Assembly (NCBI GenBank): GCA_914767715.1
Contig: OU612074.1
Span: forward strand, 15,300,062 to 15,364,061
Reading direction: 5' to 3'
Source of the DNA: Membranipora membranacea
Taxonomy: Eukaryota; Bryozoa; Gymnolaemata; Cheilostomatida; Membraniporidae
Length of the DNA: 64,000 nucleotides
In this document: one piece after another, positions 36,201 to 44,433 of the stretch
Position numbering within the stretch: the first letter of the stretch is position 1
Layout of the letters: the number at the start of each line of letters is the position of its first letter
Program-made: the position numbers and the translations under genes
Notes under the pieces: model-generated
Seen by the model: only the letters and a program-made list of their open reading frames with translations
What the model was told of the DNA's origin: nothing
The model's database searches: none

Positions 36201-39200
36201 GTACAGTTCCTGTATCTTGTCTTGAATGCTGTGTCTCCGCAGGGCTGGGAGCAATCGGTCCAGTTAGTCCAAGCAGTGTAAAAGGCCTCCAGGAACTGGC
36301 ATGCATCTCCGGTTACGAGTGCCGGGCAGTCGCATGCAGGCAAGCCGTTGCGAACAACACATGTTCCATTACCGCAGTTAACACCAGCACAGGCGTTGAA
36401 CAAAGTGGCTGAAAACGTAAGAATCAAAATAAGATAAGCAACATATTAATTGCAACATGTTATATTCAAGGAGTATTAGGGTGTCAAAGGGTGATTAAGA
36501 AAGAATAACAAGATACATTCAGATGTATGAATATCATAATAAAAGAGCCAGATATTTACTCACTTCTTGGTATTGGCTCCATAGTGGTTGACATTTCCAT
36601 GGTTGTAGTGTCATCATCCATAGTGCTGCCACCAGTTGTTGTTGGCCCAGCAGCTGTTGTTGGCCCACCAGTTGTTGTTGGCCCAGCAGATGTTGTTGGC
36701 CCAGCAGATGTTGTTGGTCCAGCGGCTGTTGAGGCTCCACCGGTTGTTGTAGGTCCAGCTGAGGTAGTTGGTCCAGCACTAGTTGTAGGCCCGGCTGAGG
36801 TTGTTGGTCCAGCTGTAGTTGTTGGTCCAGCTGTAGTTGTTGGTCCATCAGTTGTTGTTGGGCCAGCAGTGGTTGTTGGGCCAGCAGTGGTTGTTGGTCC
36901 AGCAGTGGTTGTTGGTCCAGCTGAAGTTGTGTCTCCAGCAGTGGTTGTATCTGCATGAAATTTTATCAAAAAGTCAAAACATGGCAGACACAACTAGTTT
37001 TCAGTAATGCTTTGATTTTGAGATTTCCCAACCTTAGGAGCAATTCTTTCAATTATCGTTCATGCAAAAACTCTCAAGTTCATTTGTAAGGTTGTCAAGC
37101 AACCAAAGAGAAGCAATTTTTATATCAGCGTGAGTGAAAGGCAATCTAGTCCAACACAGAAAAATGTCAATGTTAGCAAGGGAGATATCTAAGAAACGCT
37201 ACATTTTGTAATGCAAACAAATAGTCTATGGAAATGAGACAACAAAGTAGGACTATTCTACTACCACCAGAGGTACACACAGAGCCATGCTCTCTGAAAG
37301 GAGGACTGTAAGTGAGGTTGCAGGTGGTGGAGGATTAGATAAGGATAGGTGACTTGAACATTAGAAGAAGATCCTTCATGTCTCTTAGGTGGGGAAGGTG
37401 AGGACAAACAGTGCACACATCTTGTTCTCTGTAATTGGAACAAAACAGAAGATTATACATAATGTTACATAACGGTGGTGTCAGGTTGTAAGGTGCGACA
37501 AGTTGTCTGAGGGAGGGTGGGGGTGGGTAGGTTACCAAGGCATATAAAGTGGAAATTCTTGGTTTGAAACAGGGAGGTACAGCAACGAATATGGAATATC
37601 CAGTTTTAGAGCTTGTATAGCAGTAGATCGCTGCGCAGATGTCATAAACTTCTCCACAGTCCAATTATTATGAAGCAGTATACATGTCATCTTCTCCTGC
37701 GGGGCATCAGCATTACTTTCAATAACCAATAATACAAGTTTCACCGAACAACTTGGCAACATTTAAAGAGTTCAAATATGCATTCAGTGATATACCAAGT
37801 GTGTGCAGAAAATATAGAAATACCAAAGGGAAGTGGGGTTGGGGTAGGGTCCATAATTATAGAACATGTGAGGGAGGGTCACACAGGGTGGTCAACACTT
37901 AATGTACCGGCACTGGTTGATGGCCCCGATGTTGTAGTGGGTCCCATAGTGGTAGTTGGCCCTGCACTGGTAGTAGACACTGTTTCTGTAGTTGTTCCAT
38001 CAGCAGTGGTACACACACAAACAGTAGTTATGACCACATCAGTTGTTGTTGGTCCAGCACTAGTTGTGGGTCCAGCGCTAGTTGTGTCACCTGCGCTGGT
38101 TGTTGCTCCAGCACTAGTTGTTGCCCCTGCGCTGGTTGTTGCTCCAGCACTAGTTGTGTCACCTGCGCTGGTTGTTGCTCCATCACTAGTTGTTGCACCT
38201 GCGCTGGTTGTGGCGCCACCGCTAGTTGTTGCACCTGCGCTGGTTGTGGGGCCACCGCTAGTTGTTGCACCTGCACTGGTTGTGGCCCCACCAGTAGTTG
38301 TGTCACCTGCAGTGGTGGTGTATGTATCTGTACACACACAAGTGGTATCTCCAGCTGTGGGACCAGCGGTGGTTGTGGGACCAGCAGCGGTTGTTGGAAC
38401 ATCACTGGTTGTGGGACCAGCACTTGTTGTGGGACCAGCACTGGTTGTTGGACCAGCGCTAGTTGTTGGACCAGCGCTAGTTGTTGGACCTGCACTGGTG
38501 GTGGGACCAGCACTGGTGGTGGGACCAGCAGTTGTTGATGAGCCTCCTAACAAAATTTAGAATTGGGAAATAACAATTTCAATATATTAGGTTAAACATG
38601 CTCACTTCAGACAAAAGAAGCAAAATGCTCCGCCTATCAGGCTAATCGTATGCATGTCATGAGGATCTGGTTTCTAACTTTCAATGTATTGCCCTCTTTA
38701 TCTTTATGCCTCAAGTGCTTCCAAAGGAACAATCATAACGTACTTAGCACTAATCAATATATCTGAATCAAAGTTGTTAGCTTGAGAAACCTCTTCAAAA
38801 TAGTCAGCAAAGAATAATAATGAGGTGAGGAGTTACAATGATCAGGGAATGATTGGGTACTTTGGCGGCATAATTATCAAGGAAGATGCAGAATTGAGTA
38901 GTGATGGTAATGGGATGGTAATGTTTCTAGCAGGTGCGAGTGGATGGGCGATAGGCATGCTCATGCGAAGTGATCCGCAAGCTACGACGATATTAATATA
39001 AATGTCTAAGAAAAGATGCAAACTTCTATATAACTAAAAAATTAGTGGATGGGAAATATTGTTACGTTCTCATTCTACAATAAACCATCTTTTGCTGTAC
39101 CTGCTTTCGTTGTTGATGCACCGCCGGTATTGGATGATGCTGAGGAGGTTGGGCCAGATGAAGTGGATGAGCCAGCAGTGGTTGTTGGACCAGCTGTGGT

Positions 39201-41787
39201 AGTTGGACCTGAGGAGGTAGTTGGACCTGAGGAGGTAGCTGGACCAGAGGAGGTAGTTGGACCACCTGTGGTAGTTGGACCAGCTGTGGTAGTTGGACCA
39301 GCTGAAGTAGTTGAACCATCTGAGGAAGTTGGACCATCTGTGGTAGTTGGACCAGCTGAAGTAGTTGAACCATCTGAGGAAGTTGATCCAGCTGAGGTTG
39401 TGGATCCAGCAGTGGTTGTGGGGCCAGAAGTTGTTGTGGGGCCAGCAGTGGTGGTGGGGCCAGTTGTTGTGGGTCCAGCTGATGACGGTGAACCGCCAGT
39501 GGTTGTCGACCCGCCGGTGGTTGTTGAACCGCCAGTGGTTGTCGATCCGCCGGTGGTTGTTGGCCCAGAGGTGGTTGTTGACCCAGAAGTGGCTGAGGGC
39601 CCACTAGTAGTTGACACCATGGAAGTAGTAGTGCAGTCACATCCTGTGGTGGTTGTCATACTATCTGTAGTGGTGCCAGCAACACTTGTGGCAGTTGGAG
39701 TGGCTGAAGTAGTCAGACCATCTGAGATAGTTGGACCAGCTGAAGTAGTTGGACCATCTGAGGAAGTTGATCCAGCTGAGGTTGTGGATCCAGCAGTGGT
39801 TGTGGGGCCAGAAGTTGTTGTGGTGCTTGCGGAGATGGTGGTGTCTGGACAAAAACAGCCTGCAGTAGTATCAGATGATGATACACTTGATGTGTCAGAT
39901 GACATTGTACTGGACATGTCAGATGACATTGTACTGGACATGTCAGATGACATTGTACTGGACATGTCAGATGACATTGTACTGGACATGTCAGATGACA
40001 TTGTACTGGACATGTCAGATGACATTGTACTGGACATGTCAGATGACATTGTACTGGACATGTCAGATGACATTGTACTTGACATGTCAGATGACATTGT
40101 ACTAGACATGTCAGATGACATTGTACTTGACATGTCAGAGGCTGTTGTGGAAGGGCCATTGGAAGAAGAGGAAGAAGAGATGGTTGAACCGGCGGTCACG
40201 CTGTCTGTAGTTGGAGTTGCAGCTGTATCAAACACACAAAGTCACACTTTAACTATGCATAGCAATAACCAGCTTAGTTCAAGAGTTCCAGGGCCTTGAG
40301 AAAAACGCCTTGTTTGAATTACTTATTGTAGAGGGAATGAATAAGGATTATAAATTGAATTAAGCATGACAGATATTGACCACTATGACTGCATTCTATC
40401 TTGTTCCAGGCATGAATTATGGTGACATGCCACTAGAAGATGTATGACGACATTCCAGTCCTTGTTCAGCAAAGTAACATATTTTCGCTCTTGTTGTTTG
40501 TTCCCTCTGTGGTGGCAGAGGAGTATTGCAAAAATGAGGTATTTGCCAGAATACCCGACTTTTGAAATATCCCTCCGCCACCACAGATGGAACAAACTTA
40601 TAGTATTTATTCGCAACAGATGCATTATTTATTGCTAAGCATTATCGCAGCATGAGTGTCTGTCGAACGAACGGATTAGCATTAAGATGAGGTGATACAT
40701 GATGATGCGAGATTAATATTGTCTTATTGTTTCAGAATTGTTCCTATAGATAATTAGGATTCACAGATAATATAGATCCACAGCAGAGATAATGAAGACC
40801 TTATTAGGATATCAGGCTACGCCTTAAACAGGCAGACCTGCTATATAGGATATTTTAAGGAATGCACCGACAGTCAATAGCTATGATAACATCTTACCTG
40901 TCCTTGAACTCGTGCAAAGAATTAATAATCAATTAGTAAACATGTGCAGACAATCACAAAAGTGCTTTAATTAAAACGTCGCAGCGTTTGATGTGGAAAT
41001 TCCAATCTTTAATTTAGGGGAAAACAGCTACTACAGCCCAATATAATGTGTAGTGAAATTTAACTGAGCAGTTGATGTTGAGTCTTGAACCAATTGCTTT
41101 TTCTCAATTCATTAGAATTGAAGGTTGGACATTCGTAATTTTTGGAGTTGTCTTATCAATAGAACGCAGGAAAAGGAAAGACAATTCGAAAACTTTAGGT
41201 CACAGTGGTTCTGTTTTCAAGGAGTTTTGTCATACATATTATGATATGAGCAAATATATTTTCAAGGATAATGAACATACAAAATTTAGACAAGGTCAGC
41301 ATTGGGTTGCAAGTTGAAACAAATGTCTGGAGGCCTTTTTTGATAAGCGGCTATGTAAATTACACTTTTCAAGCAATAAAGCTGTTTTTACAAGGGTCTT
41401 TAAATTTGGTGATACGCATTCAATTCGGATTTAGACTAATGCCCAACGGCAATTCTGAATTTAGCAAAATCTGAAATTTTATTAATAAATCACAATGGTA
41501 AAATTGTCCAAGTAAAGTGAATAGGCGCTCCACATGACTACATGAACATTTTCAATACCCATGGCCGTCAAGCTATACTAATGCTTTCGGGATTGTGATA
41601 TTTGCATGGGTAAAAAGATATGGTGAATTATCAAATTTTTCAAAGATTTATAGATTTATCAATTTATAAAACTAATGAGGGAGAATGTAAGAGACAGCTG
41701 AGAGAAGAGAGACATACCTTCCGTGGTGGAGGAAGTTGACAAAGCCGCTGCCACGAAGGCAGTCAGCAGTAAAACACTCAACCTCAT
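11576..41787 (-). CDS. MUC4-type transmembrane mucin: mucin repeats, TSP1, EGF, NIDO, AMOP, VWD, EGF array, TM
   Basis: A single gene of 43 coding exons, assembled by eye from GT-AG borders with matching phases throughout. The exons sum to 8919 nt, 2972 residues plus stop TAA. Approximate residue map: signal peptide 1-18; Ser/Thr mucin domain 24-739; EGF and TSP1 740-829; Cys-rich module and two EGF to 995; NIDO 996-1229; AMOP about 1280-1410; VWD about 1434-1627; cadherin-like about 1729-1800; about 20 EGF-like domains 1805-2661; TSP1 2662-2718; membrane-proximal domain to 2884; TM 2921-2944; cytoplasmic tail to 2972. NIDO-AMOP-VWD-EGF-TM in this order is the MUC4 arrangement, also seen in cnidarian mucin-like proteins. 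Expected role: a cell-surface adhesive or protective glycoprotein. The exon groups are listed separately. Small extra or alternative exons in long introns cannot be excluded. Confidence 0.93.
12458..13877 (-). other. Mucin exons 39-41: membrane-proximal domain with RRRR site
   Basis: Exons 13702-13877, 12980-13204 and 12458-12554. They encode about 165 residues between the second TSP1 and the membrane stalk. The segment has four Cys in its first half, alternating hydrophobic strands (INLYLLVKF) and, at residues 2829-2832, SSRRRRAAD, which fits the proprotein convertase consensus R-x-K/R-R. Position and strand pattern recall the cleaved SEA domains of membrane mucins, but I see no GSVVV-type site, so SEA is only a guess. 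Confidence 0.7.
14354..14523 (-). other. Mucin exon 38: second thrombospondin type 1 repeat
   Basis: One exon encodes WGDYSNCTEVCGTDGLQTRTR and RTC then spaced Cys residues: the W-x-x-W/Y, C-x-x-C and R-x-R layers of a TSP1 repeat. The first Trp layer is reduced (DW...W missing one Trp). It follows the last EGF domain directly. Confidence 0.85.
14545..14665. repeat. AT-only low-complexity tract, intron 37
   Basis: Runs of A, T and ATTTTTAAAA with hardly any G or C, just upstream of exon 38 in the direction of transcription. A similar tract occurs at 30418-30552. Confidence 0.75.
15485..15655. repeat. Tandem duplication next to exon 36 donor
   Basis: CTCCAATGGGATCAC occurs at about 15490 and 15586, and GGATGTTGACTGTA at about 15563 and 15636. 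The second member of the latter pair is the first part of intron 36, just after the exon 36 donor. The upstream copy has lost the GT. Confidence 0.7.
15945..16060. repeat. Intronic repeat shared with 17850-17945
   Basis: Intron 35 here and intron 32 at 17850-17945 share ATGGTAAAxAA, AATGCTCTAC, TGGCATGA and TTATTGATGGTGG in the same order. Confidence 0.6.
16540..16600. mobile_element. Partial pogo-like MITE
   Basis: AATGCATTCTTATGTCTCTT and the following TTAATTCAGACATTGCTTGA match the interior of the complete copies at 34902-35076 and 20366-20535. The ends are missing. Confidence 0.5.
16975..17092. repeat. Three-unit minisatellite, about 45 bp
   Basis: Three copies containing GTTGCACTCCATTCATATG preceded by GACAA and ACTGATTGG. 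It lies in intron 33, just before the acceptor of exon 34. Confidence 0.8.
17299..17362. repeat. Short hairpin of the CCAATCAGAGCC family
   Basis: CCAATGTGTTGTTCTGATTG is followed 20 bp later by its approximate inverse, CCAATCAGAGCCCACATGTG. Confidence 0.55.
17850..17945. repeat. Intronic repeat shared with 15945-16060
   Basis: Second copy of the segment described at 15945-16060. It contains AATGCTCTACCTGGCATGAC and TTATTGATGGTGG. Confidence 0.6.
18608..18893 (+). mobile_element. Dispersed foldback repeat, copy 1 (intron 31)
   Basis: Shares over 200 bp with 25671-25912, including CCTAACCAGTA, GGTAGGGATAGCCT, TTGATGAATTTCAATGTC and GAAACCCTACCACTGATTTC. Both copies start GACAxCGATACATAG and end CTATTTCTATGTGT, which are imperfect inverses. 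This copy has about 45 extra bases near its right end. Confidence 0.75.
19980..20135. repeat. AACAGGATTGTTCTAGTT minisatellite
   Basis: About eight degenerate 18-20 bp units in intron 29. Confidence 0.8.
20366..20535. mobile_element. pogo-like MITE, copy 1, TA-flanked
   Basis: It begins CAGCGTAATCCTCTTAATTC after TA and ends TAGAGTGCACTG before TA. The internal phrases TTCAGACTTTGTAATTAAGA, TTGGTCCC and GGACAAAATTTGGTGG match the copy at 34902-35076. TA target duplication and these termini fit Tc1/mariner (pogo) MITEs. It ends 31 nt before the acceptor of exon 29. Confidence 0.75.
21797..21955. repeat. AT-rich low-complexity tract, intron 26
   Basis: Alternating TATA/ATTA sequence with almost no G or C. 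A shorter one is at 23225-23300. Confidence 0.8.
25671..25912 (+). mobile_element. Dispersed foldback repeat, copy 2 (intron 21)
   Basis: See copy 1 at 18608-18893. Internal inverse pair CAGTGGTAGGG and CCCTACCACTG. Confidence 0.75.
25917..26155. repeat. Two-unit tandem repeat, about 120 bp
   Basis: CTTGATGGTGATTGGTCAAC occurs in both units, each followed by AACTTCTGATxCTAAAGTTTTAT. Confidence 0.75.
26728..26965 (+). mobile_element. tRNA-derived SINE, copy B (intron 20)
   Basis: A perfect A box, TAGCTCAGTTGG, and a decayed B box (GGATCTAATCC), then the same body as copy A (GACTACTGGGCTCAATTGAT, GCCCCAGGTGTGxTCCGACC, CTTGGCGCC). It extends further, through CGGACAGAGAC to a tail of TTTAACCC. 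It is in the opposite orientation to the host gene. Confidence 0.8.
27436..27697. repeat. Tandem repeat of about 110 bp carrying copies of the exon 19 donor
   Basis: Two full units (27469-27583, 27584-27690) lie downstream of exon 19 on the minus strand. Each repeats the donor-adjacent sequence: TTTGACTxCxTG followed by GTAAGTTTAA, compared with the real TTTGACTTCCTT|GTAAGTAAAT at 27698/27697. The body contains TTAGCTAGAGTTTATTTTAG. Confidence 0.8.
27999..29985 (-). other. Mucin exons 15 (end) to 18: von Willebrand D domain with GDPH
   Basis: Begins in exon 15 with RGDPHITTLDNVIYTFNGHG at about 29985, then exons 29385-29502, 28941-29153 and 27999-28145. GDPH, the FNGHGEF phrase, the hydrophobic strands ARVNDTGDATVFTGF and the closing GLMGDFDGDETNDF (calcium-loop-like) are standard for VWD. 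In MUC2, MUC5AC and MUC4 the GD-PH bond breaks autocatalytically; the motif is intact here. Confidence 0.92.
28482..28930. mobile_element. Composite foldback element with a nested insertion (intron 17)
   Basis: Outer ends ACTAGCCAATGTGTTGGCTC (28482) and AATCAGAGCCAACAAACTTG (about 28905) are inverse, matching the ends of the shorter element at 34342-34549. Inside, 28556-28775 is a copy, in minus orientation, of the roughly 220-bp family also found at 34645, 35905 and 53100. Confidence 0.6.
29878..31880 (-). other. Mucin exons 12-15: AMOP domain
   Basis: Exons 31694-31880, 31024-31192, 30566-30686 and 29878-30117. The core is VMCKMWLMNNEE, GYTCYRSAQGVY, then RCCYDSQNALVG and AYEMCCGQDY: the spaced Cys and CCYD motif of AMOP, found between NIDO and VWD in MUC4, SUSD2 and related adhesion proteins. 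The VWD domain starts in the second half of exon 15. Confidence 0.88.
30418..30552. repeat. AT-only low-complexity tract, intron 14
   Basis: Repeated AAAACATTTAAAA-like units upstream of exon 15's acceptor side; very low GC. Confidence 0.75.
32090..33701 (-). other. Mucin exons 9-11: NIDO domain
   Basis: Exons 33463-33701, 32951-33197 and 32090-32305. NIDO landmarks are GIAAPYWADSSVSTDGGFYT, SFAYIVTWNKM, then LNTFQALICGDMMKTKLMAV and WELAIYGDP, ending ARIGASYNDIDSG: the entactin/nidogen extracellular domain in its usual order. It sits directly after two EGF domains and before AMOP. Confidence 0.92.
33358..33440. repeat. Four-unit minisatellite ACTCGAGTGGTGACTTAAG
   Basis: Four near-identical 19-20 bp units, about 20 bp after the donor of exon 9. 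Confidence 0.85.
34342..34549. mobile_element. Foldback element, TGTTGGCTCTGATTGGCTG ends (intron 7)
   Basis: The left arm has TTGTTGGCTCTGATATGATT and the right arm its inverse, CCAATCAAAGCCAACACATT. The middle, with ATATATAGATACTTTCAGG, matches the non-nested part of 28482-28930. Confidence 0.6.
34645..34850 (+). mobile_element. Dispersed family of about 220 bp, copy (intron 7)
   Basis: Contains TGATCATGTGATATAC, ATCTCTGACTGATAGAG, AATTAGGGGTGGG, ATTGACTCTAAC and CAGAGATACACAT in order, shared with 35905-36130 and 53100-53325. Ends are imperfect inverses of about 50 bp. Confidence 0.7.
34902..35076. mobile_element. pogo-like MITE, copy 2, adjoining exon 7 donor
   Basis: Flanked by TA on both sides. 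It begins CAGTGTGACCTGGTTAATTC and ends GTGAACTGCACTG, which are imperfect inverses. On the minus strand the exon 7 donor is GTTAG followed at once by the TA duplication and the element. Confidence 0.82.
35905..36130 (+). mobile_element. Dispersed family of about 220 bp, copy (intron 5)
   Basis: Same order of motifs as 34645-34850; the right end reaches within about 10 bp of the exon 5 donor. Confidence 0.7.
36564..40222 (-). other. Mucin exons 2-4: Ser/Thr-rich tandem-repeat domain
   Basis: Exon 2 (39101-40222), exon 3 (37908-38546) and exon 4 (36564-36950) encode about 715 residues that are almost all Thr, Ser, Gly, Ala and Pro. Exon 2 opens with ten copies of DMSSTMSS (24-bp unit, about 39895-40140), then TTSGPTT/TTAGPTT-type hexads. 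Exons 3 and 4 are hexads of the type PTTSAG. These are dense O-glycosylation targets. Four Cys-x-Cys motifs interrupt the repeats: 39849-39857, 39633-39641, 38332-38340 and 38011-38019. All three exons are symmetric (phase 1 at both ends). Long antisense frames rich in VVVGP are repeat shadows. Confidence 0.93.
40223..41717. other. Mucin intron 1
   Basis: Contains the small foldback at 40496-40597; otherwise no exon recognised. The phase across it (G|CT) matches, so no extra exon is required. Confidence 0.7.
40496..40597. mobile_element. GTTTGTTCCCTCTGTGGTGG foldback, copy 1
   Basis: The left arm GTTTGTTCCCTCTGTGGTGG and the inverse of the right arm, GTTTGTTCCATCTGTGGTGG, pair over about 28 bp. 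The interior is about 45 bp. A second copy is at 50264-50353. Confidence 0.78.
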
Positions 41788-41835
41788 GTTCGGTGAGGTC
41801 TCCTTACTTCTACTCTAGTAAGATTCTATCAGTGT
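41718..41835 (-). other. Mucin exon 1: start codon and signal peptide
   Basis: The ATG is at 41787-41785. The first residues, MRLSVLLLTAFVAAALSTSS, form a clear signal peptide with a small-residue cleavage region. The donor after GGAAG is GTATG (phase 1). Upstream, a TTTTACAG acceptor at 41836-41839 shows that this exon carries 48 nt of 5' UTR and that a non-coding first exon exists further right. Confidence 0.88.
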
Positions 41836-41959
41836 CTGTAAAACAAAACGCAAATAAAAATTTAAACACTATAACCAAGGAGTAACAGTCTTTTATTCTT
41901 CCTTGCTATAACAGAGAAGTTTCTGTATCTTAAAATCATTATATAATGGATCTACGTTA

Positions 41960-42012
41960 GGCTTGTCACGCGGCCACTCCCCAAACCAAAAAAGCAGACG
42001 TGTGACAAGGCT
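41960..42012. mobile_element. Tiny foldback GGCTTGTCACGCGGCCAC
   Basis: The left arm GGCTTGTCACGCGGC faces GACGTGTGACAAGGCT. The 15-mer TTGTCACGCGGCCAC also occurs exactly in another hairpin at 55788. Confidence 0.6.
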
Positions 42013-44343
42013 AGATATGTGTAACAAGGATACAGATTAAAATTTAAATACATAAGATATATTACAATAAAAATATCAAACTTCAGAATGTAACCAAAAC
42101 CAATAACTATCGCCCTAAGACTTAATCTGAAAGTCAAAGCATAGCCAAATTTATAAGATATATAGTAAACCTCACTGTACATATATATGACCACTACTAT
42201 TGTATGAACCATGAGGTTGCAACAACAACTTCTTGTCAAAAGTAACCCTATCTATCATATCATAACAATACCCCCCATGAATCAGGCCTCATTATTGCAT
42301 ATTTTGACAAAAGAAAAGTTTGTCAATCACATTAAATCTTAGTCTAGACAAAATGAAAATTCTAATTTTTAATCAATTATTCTATAATACTCAGCAATTA
42401 CTGGCAAAATAGTCATAAATGAACCCCAGAGTAAGGGTCAACCGATTCATATATCAGGCTATAGCCAATACCAAAATATTACCCCAACAACGCTGTTATA
42501 ATCTGGCATCGTATTAATCATCGATCTCTGTAAGTCAGCCACGTATTGCTTGAGACAGGAGAAGTTAATTTAAATACAATAAAGCGTGGCTGCCATTCCA
42601 AAAGAAATCTCCAAATGTGGCGAAAAAGTTACAAGCTGATAAAAATTATTTCTATTTTTATAAACAATTTTGTCAGGGAAAGCAATAGCAATAGCCCCTT
42701 ATAATAGGAAAAGACTAACTCACCTATTATATTTTGTTAAAAACTAATTCCATAAAAATAAAATATTATTGCTAAAATTGCTATAGGTAGTGTGAATTAA
42801 TAAAATTTAAAAGTTGACTTTTCTTTTACAAGTAGCTGTATGAATTTCGTTCATGATAGTGTAAATGTGTTTTGATGTCCAATTGATCTCCCTGGAATTC
42901 CAGCTATCATGATAACCATGGTCACACTAAACAATGATTATAAATAATGCACTTAAAATATTCTATCAACGCTTCGGACCCTCAACACTACACTAGTTCT
43001 TATGCTTTTCATTCCAAATTCACATTCTACCATAAATATTCCTTTCCAACCCTCACCCGCTGTCAATTATTTTCTATAATTTTTGAGACAGCAGGCTTTT
43101 AATATCATAGTTATGACACTTGGCACAGAGTTTCCTTGTCTAGGGTCAAAATTTAAGTGTCACTTCTAGCATCTTGAGAACATGTGTGTTGCTATGGATG
43201 GCCAACATTAGCAGATTGAACATCAAGGACAGCTAAACAAGCCGACATCAAAGTTACTCCGCTGGCCTAATCGTCTACTTGAACGCAGGCGCCGCTGGTT
43301 CAAACAAAGACGCATAAAAGGAGAGGGTACCAATTAATTTGGATTGTTTATAACAACAAAAATAAGAGGGCTGGTGACTAAGATTGACTATCAATCAAGA
43401 CAGATTTTAGCTTTTCCTATGAGTAATTAAGAGGCATTCAGCATAACAGCTTATATTAAAATTCATTAATTAGATTAATTTTTCAGACAGGCTGCTTTAT
43501 TTTATTTCTCATATTATATTTGTACCCTGTAAGGGACCTTTTAGGTAGGTTTATAGGTTTATAAAGTATCTTGTGGTACCACAAATTCTATTGAGCTTGA
43601 GCTGTTTAGCAGACTGAGTTGATTGGATAATGCTTTTGTTTAGATGCTAAATCCATGACTACTAATCGTTATTGAGCCTATGGTAGGCCTCTAGACTTAT
43701 CAAAGCCATTTAAATCTATCAAAGCCTATCAAATATGCCAGTTGATTTAACCAATCAACAATGAAAATATTCATTCCTTCCATTTCAGGAAGCTAAAATA
43801 TATTGGAAATATTATGAAAGCACTAATGATTAAAGTTACATAATGCTTTTTTGAGTACCTTTAATCCAATTGATTGCATATCCTTGAAAAGAATTTCATG
43901 GCAATATATTAATCCTAAATCAAAATTTAGCTACATAGAAATTAATCCAGCTTTATTAACCCCATTTTGCCCAAAATCTTAAAAAAAATCATCAGAAAAT
44001 CAAAAGTTTAGAGACTGTTGTGAATAACAATCTAGAATTGGCTTCAAACTTTGGCTACCTGAACGCAGTATCTTAAAATCAATAAAAGTTATGAACAGGC
44101 AGTTTAAAGAAGATAAATATAAGACATGCATCCTGATATTTTCTAATTAGCTAATGGCATCGCACTCAAGATTCAATAGAGAGAAGTGATTCAATCAATA
44201 ACTTCCGCACATAAAGGATGTGTTTATGAAAGTGAGAGTGAAGTTCAAAAAAAGGTCGAAGGAAAAGCGTGATTCTGAATTTTCACCATTGACTGAAAGA
44301 AAAGAATAATTTTTTTTTAATGTTTCAATATCCATATCAATAC

Positions 44344-44433
44344 CACAGCCAGCCCTTAAAAGCGTTCAAGATGGCGATCACGGCCGCCTACGCCCGCGAT
44401 CGCCATCCCGAACGCTTTTAAGGGCTGGCTGTG
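44344..44433. mobile_element. 90-bp palindromic hAT-like MITE with 8-bp target duplication
   Basis: The arms begin CACAGCCAGCCCTTAAAAGC and are identical for 24 bp, then differ at two bases, then match for ten more. An exact direct repeat ATCAATAC flanks both sides (44336-44343 and 44434-44441). Almost the whole element folds into one hairpin, which is much more GC-rich than its surroundings. Confidence 0.85.

Larger units (their letters stand above)
34061..36408 (-). other. Mucin exons 5-8: EGF, first TSP1, Cys-rich module, two calcium-type EGF
   Basis: Exon 5 (36140-36408): an EGF-like motif CGNGTCVVRNGLPACDCP and a TSP1 repeat WTNWTDCSQPCGDTAFKTRY with Trp, Cys and Arg layers. Exon 6 (35529-35733): twelve-odd Cys, unrecognised module ending RCGDGYASNDDESAC. 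Exon 7 (35084-35234): DVNECAEANLCYESGSS, an EGF with a Ser/Thr insertion. Exon 8 (34061-34202): DINECDDRDSTVCDDTDRA, EGF with the NTLGSYECFC core. Confidence 0.88.

Noticed and set aside
36527-36958. 143-codon + frame and a Gln/Leu-rich minus frame over mucin exon 4
   Set aside because: Both are repeat shadows; only the Thr-rich frame joins neighbouring exons in phase 1.
37778-38560. 260-codon open frame on the + strand
   Set aside because: Antisense of mucin exon 3 hexad repeats; the simple repeat keeps several frames open.
39049-40299. 416-codon open frame on the + strand, opposite the mucin exon
   Set aside because: It is the antisense of codon-biased Ser/Thr repeats (reads VVVGPAEVV and DDIVLDMS). 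The minus frame has matching splice phases, a signal peptide and conserved domains.
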